Origin: Brasilonema angustatum HA4187-MV1
Lineage (GTDB): Bacteria; Cyanobacteriota; Cyanobacteriia; Cyanobacteriales; Nostocaceae
Assembly (NCBI GenBank): GCA_019359695.1
Contig: JAHHGV010000063.1
Location: 1-39,789, forward strand
Length of the DNA: 39,789 bases
Direction of reading: 5' to 3'
The notes beneath the pieces were generated by a model. That model did no database searches, had not been told where the DNA came from, and saw nothing but the letters and a program-made list of their open reading frames with translations. Position 1 is the first letter of the stretch. Every line of letters starts with the position of its first letter. A program made the translations under genes and the position numbers. Below, piece after piece: positions 35,712 to 39,789 of this stretch.

Positions 35712-35804
35712 CCATCTCACCTCCTTAACAAATCAGCTTTCAGGTATTGGCTGTTAGGTTTTTGCCAACTGCTGACCACCATGACAGTGATCGCTTAAAA
35801 ACAA

Positions 35805-35833
35805 TAAACCCCAGCTCTCGCAGCCGGGGTTTA
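35805..35833 (-). terminator. Hairpin in the rplJ leader, terminator or attenuator
   Basis: Read on the minus strand, TAAACCCC (35833-35826) pairs with GGGGTTTA (35812-35805), followed by TTGTTTTT. It is ~95 bases upstream of rplJ and just after the L10 leader core. Confidence 0.7.
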
Positions 35834-35914
35834 GTGGTATTGACACCTTATACAGTGCGTCTATACCTTATCATCCTTATGCTATGGTACTCACGCTTAT
35901 CATGCGTGGTACTG

Positions 35915-35995
35915 GTAGCAATTGGGGCGAAAACCTCGGCAGGACATTAAGCCAATGGCACCTGCTGTCTTGGGCTGTTGCCTATTTTATTTTGT
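35915..35995 (-). ncRNA. Ribosomal protein L10 leader
   Basis: The minus strand reads GACAGCAGGTGCC, a short loop, then AATGTCCTGCCGAGGTT, the conserved core of the L10 leader that binds the L10-(L12)4 complex. It lies between rplA and rplJ, its usual place, and would let excess stalk protein shut down rplJL. Confidence 0.75.
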
Positions 35996-36050
35996 TAGCA
36001 ACCTTCAGTTGTTTGCCGTTTGTCATGTACTAATCGATGACATAACGATA

Positions 36051-36767
36051 TTATGCTGCTTCTGTGAGTTTCAAATCGCGTAGGGCGTTAATATCTACGC
36101 TAATTGATGGCCCCATTGTGGCAGAGACATACACTGTGCGCCAGTAACGACCTTTAGCTCCTGAAGGACGGTTACGGTCGATTGTTTCTTGCAACGCCTT
36201 CAAGTTTACTAGTAAATCTTCTGGTGAGAACGAGACCTTACCAAACATAACATGGACAATGCCAGTCCGATCAGCCCGGAACTCTAATTTACCTGCTTTG
36301 AATTCTGCGATCGCACTGCCTAAGTCAAATGTTACTGTTCCACCTTTTGGTGACGGCATCAAACCACGCGGACCAAGTAACTTACCAAGCTTCGCGACCT
36401 GAGGCATAATATCAGGTGTGGCAATAAGCTTGTCAAAATCCATTCTACCTTTTTGAATTTCGTCAATTAGTTCTTCTGAACCAACGACATCAGCTCCCGC
36501 ATTGGTTGCTTCTGTAACCTTTTCCCCTCTTGCAATCACTGCTACTCGCACTGTTTGTCCTGTGCCTTTGGGCAGTACGACAGTTGTTCGCAACTGTTGA
36601 TCAGTATATTTCGGATCAATGCCTAGGCGGATATGCGCTTCTGCGGCTTCGGGAAACTTTGCCGTTGCTGTTTCTTTAAGAAGGGATAACGCCTCTATGG
36701 GTATATAATCCCTCTCTTCAACTTTTTCTATTAACGCCTGCATTCGGCGTGATAGTTTTTTTGCCAT
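36051..36767 (-). CDS. rplA: Ribosomal protein uL1
   Basis: This 238-residue protein of the 50S L1 stalk, which binds 23S rRNA and helps tRNA exit, starts [20 protein letters not shown] at 36767 behind GGAGAG. An ATG at 36788 is in frame but precedes the ribosome site. Family blocks are [40 protein letters not shown] and the C-terminal [20 protein letters not shown]. It is intact, in the order rplK-rplA, with a 329-base gap to rplJ that holds the L10 leader. Confidence 0.98.
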   Translation of the reverse strand: MAKKLSRRMQALIEKVEERDYIPIEALSLLKETATAKFPEAAEAHIRLGIDPKYTDQQLRTTVVLPKGTGQTVRVAVIARGEKVTEATNAGADVVGSEELIDEIQKGRMDFDKLIATPDIMPQVAKLGKLLGPRGLMPSPKGGTVTFDLGSAIAEFKAGKLEFRADRTGIVHVMFGKVSFSPEDLLVNLKALQETIDRNRPSGAKGRYWRTVYVSATMGPSISVDINALRDLKLTEAA

Positions 36768-36856
36768 TTTTCTCTCTCCTGGGGTCAATTGCGAGGCTTT
36801 ACCTCTCCCCCGAATAATTTTTCTTTTGTCCTAAGTCAATTGTCTAAAGCTAATGA

Positions 36857-37282
36857 CTAATCTGTAACTGTTACGCCCATATTTTTTGCAGTGCCTTCGA
36901 TGATGTTCATCGCTGCTTCTACATCATTAGCGTTAAGGTCAGGCAGTTTGGTTTGGGCAATTTGCCTCAATTGCTCTCTACTAATTGACCCAACTTTTCT
37001 TTTGTTAGGTTCGCTGGAGCCTTTGTCAATTTTAGCTGCCTTAGTAATGAGTACTGATGCAGGTGGAGTCTTGAGGACAAATGTAAAACTCCGGTCTTCA
37101 AACACCGAAATTTCTACAGGAATTACCGTTCCAACTTGGTCAGATGTCTTGGCGTTGTACTCCTTGCAGAACATCATGATATTAACGCCGTGTTGACCCA
37201 AAGCGGGACCCACTGGCGGTGCTGGGTTGGCTTTACCAGCATTTAGGGCCAATTTAATGACCGCTACGATTTTCTTCGCCAT
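36857..37282 (-). CDS. rplK: Ribosomal protein uL11
   Basis: This 141-residue protein sits at the base of the GTPase-associated centre. It starts [20 protein letters not shown], followed by the proline-rich [20 protein letters not shown] used in factor and thiopeptide contact, and the C-terminal rRNA-binding domain ([20 protein letters not shown]). It has full normal length and starts six bases after nusG. Confidence 0.98.
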   Translation of the reverse strand: MAKKIVAVIKLALNAGKANPAPPVGPALGQHGVNIMMFCKEYNAKTSDQVGTVIPVEISVFEDRSFTFVLKTPPASVLITKAAKIDKGSSEPNKRKVGSISREQLRQIAQTKLPDLNANDVEAAMNIIEGTAKNMGVTVTD

Positions 37283-37288
37283 TCTTAT

Positions 37289-37930
37289 TTAGCTCTGTTT
37301 TTGAACCTGATTAAATTCCAATTCTACTGGTGTATCCCGTCCAAAAATAGAAAGCAAGGCTTTTAGTTTACTCCGTTCTGGACTGACTTCAATCACCTCG
37401 CCTTCAAAGTCTTTAAACGGACCAGAAAGCACGACTATCTTATCACCTGTAGCCATGTCAATTTTGACCACTGGCTCCTGTTCGCTGGTCTGTTTGAAGA
37501 TCCTTTCTACTTCTGTATGACTCAGGGGCATAGGTTTTACGTGACCCCGACCTTTGCCAGTGCCACGTTTTTGTTCTGCTCCCACGAAATTGATCACATG
37601 AGTAGTGTTTCTTACTACTTGCCAGCTGTCGTCATCCATCATCATCCTTACCAGCACATAGCCAGGGAAGACTTTCTCTTCTGTATGCTGGCGACTACCG
37701 TCTTTACGGATTTTTACTGCTGGTGTATGTGGGATTTCCACCTGGACGATTTTCTCAGCTAAATCGAAGGTCTGAATGCGCTGCTCTAAGTTTGTCTTGA
37801 CACGCTTTTCACAGCCAGAGGCTACTTGCACTGCATACCAGCGGGCTTCGTGAGAAGCTTCTGACGCTGTATCTGCGGCTTCCTCTGACTGCAGCGTCGC
37901 ATTGTAATCTCCGTCTGTTGCAAAACTCAT
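37289..37930 (-). CDS. nusG: Transcription elongation/termination factor NusG
   Basis: This 213-residue protein has the NGN domain (ARWYAVQVASGCEKRVKTNL, VFPGYVLVRMMMDDDSWQVV) and a C-terminal KOW domain (GDKIVVLSGPFKDFEGEVIE). The ATG at 37930 overlaps the secE stop by four bases (ATGA), which fixes the start; an upstream ATG at 37954 is inside secE. The N-terminal ~35 residues are an acidic extension (LQSEEAADTASEASHEARW). Role: binds RNA polymerase, suppresses pausing and links to the ribosome or Rho. Confidence 0.97.
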   Translation of the reverse strand: MSFATDGDYNATLQSEEAADTASEASHEARWYAVQVASGCEKRVKTNLEQRIQTFDLAEKIVQVEIPHTPAVKIRKDGSRQHTEEKVFPGYVLVRMMMDDDSWQVVRNTTHVINFVGAEQKRGTGKGRGHVKPMPLSHTEVERIFKQTSEQEPVVKIDMATGDKIVVLSGPFKDFEGEVIEVSPERSKLKALLSIFGRDTPVELEFNQVQKQS

Positions 37931-38151
37931 CCGAACACCTGTTGTGCTGCCCAAGTAAATAATCTATCTACCAAAAATATCAAAGATGCGGAGAGAGTCA
38001 CCATTAACAGTACAGCCGCTGATTCACTCACTAGCTGCTTGCGACTGGGCCAAACCACTTTTTCGAACTCTTCTTTTATTCCATTTACAAAGTTCGTTAT
38101 GCCAGACCCATTGCTTGCCTCTGTTATTTCTGCTTCGTTTTTTTTAGTCAC
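37927..38151 (-). CDS. secE: Preprotein translocase subunit SecE
   Basis: This 74-residue, single-span SecE has a variable polar N-terminus, the amphipathic clamp helix GIKEEFEKVVWPSRKQLVSE, and one transmembrane helix (SAAVLLMVTLSASLIFLVDR). It is the short form usual in cyanobacteria. It completes the SecYEG channel in the cytoplasmic and thylakoid membranes. It is translationally coupled to nusG. The gap 38152-38347 to the tRNA should carry its promoter; I see no certain boxes. Confidence 0.96.
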   Translation of the reverse strand: MTKKNEAEITEASNGSGITNFVNGIKEEFEKVVWPSRKQLVSESAAVLLMVTLSASLIFLVDRLFTWAAQQVFG

Positions 38152-38347
38152 GTCGCTTCTCTCCCCTCATTCCTGATACAAACAACTGTTAAGCGTTAAT
38201 TTTCACCTTTTGTTAAGATTTAGCATTCAAACTTAACTTATCCGACAAACCAATAAGCTGTATGCACAAAAATTACACCCAAAATTTTCAATCATACTGC
38301 TATCTTAGCAGATGTTGCATAATTTTCGGGCATTTTTTTAGTGACAG

Positions 38348-38420
38348 CGCGCCCTGGAGGACTTGAACCCCCGACATCAGGTTTTGGAGACCTGCGTTCT
38401 ACCAACTGAACTAAGAGCGC
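38348..38420 (-). tRNA. trnW: tRNA-Trp (CCA anticodon)
   Basis: This is a 73-nt cloverleaf read on the minus strand. The acceptor GCGCTCT pairs with AGGGCGC, the D arm contains AGTTCAGTTGGTAGAAC, the anticodon arm is CAGGTCTCCAAAACCTG with CCA, and the T arm is GGGGGTTCAAGTCCTCC. The discriminator is G and CCA is not encoded. It lies in its usual place between rplS and secE. Confidence 0.97.
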
Positions 38421-38511
38421 ACAGGCTGGCTTTTACTCAGTTATTGCACTTAATATAACCCATTTTAACACAAGTTGGCAATTTTTTTCTTTGGCTTTGA
38501 TTTAGGGAACA

Positions 38512-38535
38512 AATGAGCGGCGGGAGCCGCCTTTT
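38512..38535 (-). terminator. Short hairpin downstream of rplS
   Basis: GCGGC-GGGA-GCCGC (38517-38530) forms a five-pair stem ~40 bases past the rplS stop. The T-run on the minus side is weak, so it is a tentative terminator. Confidence 0.4.
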
Positions 38536-38569
38536 GTTAAACCCTTCTCCCACATCTTGCTCTGTAGAA

Positions 38570-38932
38570 CTATAAAGCGCGGTCAAAACGCTGCTTTATT
38601 CGGGTAGCTTTACCAACACGATTACGTAGATAATAAAGTTTAGCACGCCTTACCTTACCACGACGCAATATTTTGATGTTGTCTATGCGAGGAGAATGCA
38701 CGAGGAACACTCGTTCAACTCCCACACCTTGGAAAACACGACGAACAGTAATCGTTTGATTAATACCGCCATTGCGCTTACCAATCACGACTCCTTCATA
38801 GGGTTGTATGCGGTATTTGTCGCCTTCCTTAATTTTGACTCCGACTTTGACAGTGTCGCCCACAAATATTTCGGGCAAATTAGATTTTAGTTGTTCCGCT
38901 TCAATAGAGCGGATGATCTCTTGAGTATTCAT
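38570..38932 (-). CDS. rplS: Ribosomal protein bL19
   Basis: This 120-residue 50S protein at the 30S-50S interface starts [20 protein letters not shown] (38932); the frame is open to 38953, but the upstream codons are not family-like. Typical blocks are [60 protein letters not shown] and the basic end [20 protein letters not shown]. It is monocistronic upstream of tRNA-Trp. Confidence 0.97.
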   Translation of the reverse strand: MNTQEIIRSIEAEQLKSNLPEIFVGDTVKVGVKIKEGDKYRIQPYEGVVIGKRNGGINQTITVRRVFQGVGVERVFLVHSPRIDNIKILRRGKVRRAKLYYLRNRVGKATRIKQRFDRAL

Positions 38933-39205
38933 AGTCCCGGAAAAAACCCACAATCAACAATCATAAATCCATAACTACCTTATAGTCTAGTCATTTGAAA
39001 TAGAGAATTTTTTAACCACAACGTCATTAAGAACACAAATGCATTACATATGGCTGTGCTAAAAAGTGTTAAATGTATTAAATTTAGCGTCGATCTTATG
39101 ATCGACTACTGCTTGAAGTTACTACAACGATTGATTGTAAAGGCTTAAACAATATCCAGTAATGGATAACCATAGCTTTGGGCTAAATTATCAGTAGCGA
39201 CTGTC

Positions 39206-39237
39206 TATAGTAACTTGACTAGAGTCAAGTTACTATA
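39206..39237. repeat. Perfect 14-bp palindrome
   Basis: TATAGTAACTTGAC pairs with GTCAAGTTACTATA around a TAGA loop. There is no T-run, so it is more like joined element ends or a small MITE than a terminator. Confidence 0.7.
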
Positions 39238-39339
39238 ACAACAGGCAGGGGAATTGCTTGGATGAGTCATGCATTTGTGCGCTTAGTTTCCAGAGGTGGA
39301 GTAAACCACAACCACCAGTAACCCAAACTCTAGGGGCTG

Positions 39340-39590
39340 CAATTGCGAAAGCGGGTGGTTTGTCACCAACGCGATACGCGTTTGCGTTTGCGTTTGCGTT
39401 TGCGAAGCACTCCCAAAGGGAGCTCGCGCTCCCTATGCCTGCGGCACGGCTACGCCTATCGGGGCTAGCGTCAAGCCTCCGGCTTATCGCAAAATTTTGC
39501 CACGCGGTTTGATTAAATTTTTCAAGTTAGGAGGGGCTATAAGCCCTACGGGCACGCTACGCGTAAGCCTGCAGCATGCTCTGCGCTTAC
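39340..39590. repeat. Palindromic repeat cluster in the 38933-39663 gap
   Basis: The cluster starts with four GCGTTT units (near 39377-39401). It then has GGGAGCTCGCGCTCCC, GCCTGCGGCACGGCTACGCC, GCGTCAAGCCTCCGGCTTAT and GTAAGCCTGCAGCATGCTCT. These are scattered Nostocales-type repeats. A short open frame through them (39258-39512) is not a gene. No gene is visible in 38933-39663. Confidence 0.7.
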
Positions 39591-39663
39591 GTGAACAACA
39601 AGATTCCCGATAACTTCTGCGAAGTCGGGAATCTGAACATGCGCGATTTTCAGTTCCACAGTC

Positions 39664-39789
39664 TATCCCTCTTCTGTCACTTTCCGGGTATTCTGAATAA
39701 AAGAATCATGGATAGAAAACTCTGGAAGGTAAGCAGAGCAATGGATGTAGAATTACAAATCCGGAAACATTTGTCGAGAGATGCCCACC
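39664..39789 (+). mobile_element. Partial IS end with transposase start (right window edge)
   Basis: This is the exact inverse of 1-125. The presumed terminal repeat TATCCCTCTTCTGTCACTTT starts at 39664. The transposase frame opens at 39708 (MDRKLWKVSRAMDVELQIRK) and runs off the window after 27 codons. A MITE-like relative is at 16089-16308. Confidence 0.75.

Noticed and set aside
39258-39512. 84-codon plus-strand frame near the right end
   Set aside because: Its second half is made of GCGTTT and palindromic repeats and it has no family features.

Overview
The window is a piece of a filamentous, probably heterocystous (Nostocales-type) cyanobacterial chromosome. The signs are frequent HIP1-type GCGATCGC sites, cyanobacterial membrane Ser/Thr kinases, a GAF/multi-REC hybrid kinase, the cyanobacterial order rplS-trnW-secE-nusG-rplK-rplA-rplJ-rplL, and many small palindromic repeats. 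The two ends carry the same 125-bp sequence in inverted orientation. It is the transposase-start end of an insertion sequence, so the window is probably an assembly contig that stops in two copies of one repeat family.

Layout. 1-5.5 kb: a TPR gene fragment, a membrane Ser/Thr kinase with a conserved leader, an unrecognised small gene, a decayed APC permease split by a MITE, and a GC-rich cdh-like gene. 6.2-9.9 kb: a fused 5-oxoprolinase. 10.1-10.8 kb: a VapBC/FitAB-type toxin-antitoxin pair with palindromic operators. 10.8-12 kb: a regulator/substrate-binding gene in ruins (HTH, TPR and periplasmic-binding pieces), split by a hairpin element. 12-13.6 kb: a second kinase, paralogous to the first, with the same leader and a different C-terminal domain. 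13.7-16 kb: an IS630-type remnant and an exported S9 peptidase. 16-22.3 kb: a DHFR-like protein, a VOC protein, a SnoaL-like protein and a DGPF/YCII protein, divergent from an ECF42-type sigma factor, then a long-form ilvD. 22.8-28.6 kb: a 1938-residue soluble poly-HAMP hybrid histidine kinase. 28.8-31.6 kb: a beta-helix repeat protein. 32-34.4 kb: a small membrane protein and a MacB/FtsX-type permease. 34.6-38.9 kb: the ribosomal protein/secE/nusG cluster with tRNA-Trp and an L10 leader. 38.9-39.8 kb: repeats and the right-hand IS end.

How the parts work together. The ribosomal cluster is housekeeping. The rest is an accessory region rich in signalling proteins and marked by repeated insertion. 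The best regulatory signal is between the ECF42-type sigma gene and the DGPF gene: a 56-58-bp direct repeat, each copy carrying TGTCGA-17 nt-CGAC on the strand facing the DGPF gene and the near-mirror AGTCGA-17 nt-CGAC facing the sigma gene. One copy lies next to each divergent gene, which suggests a self-regulated ECF circuit. The second signal is the kinase pair: both genes keep about 270 bp of similar leader, with a perfect 13-bp palindrome exactly 110 bases upstream of each ATG, while their C-terminal sensor parts are unrelated.

I did not find a clearly new multi-gene defence or biosynthetic system. The strongest novelty candidates are these two regulatory arrangements and the reconstructed histories of two broken genes.
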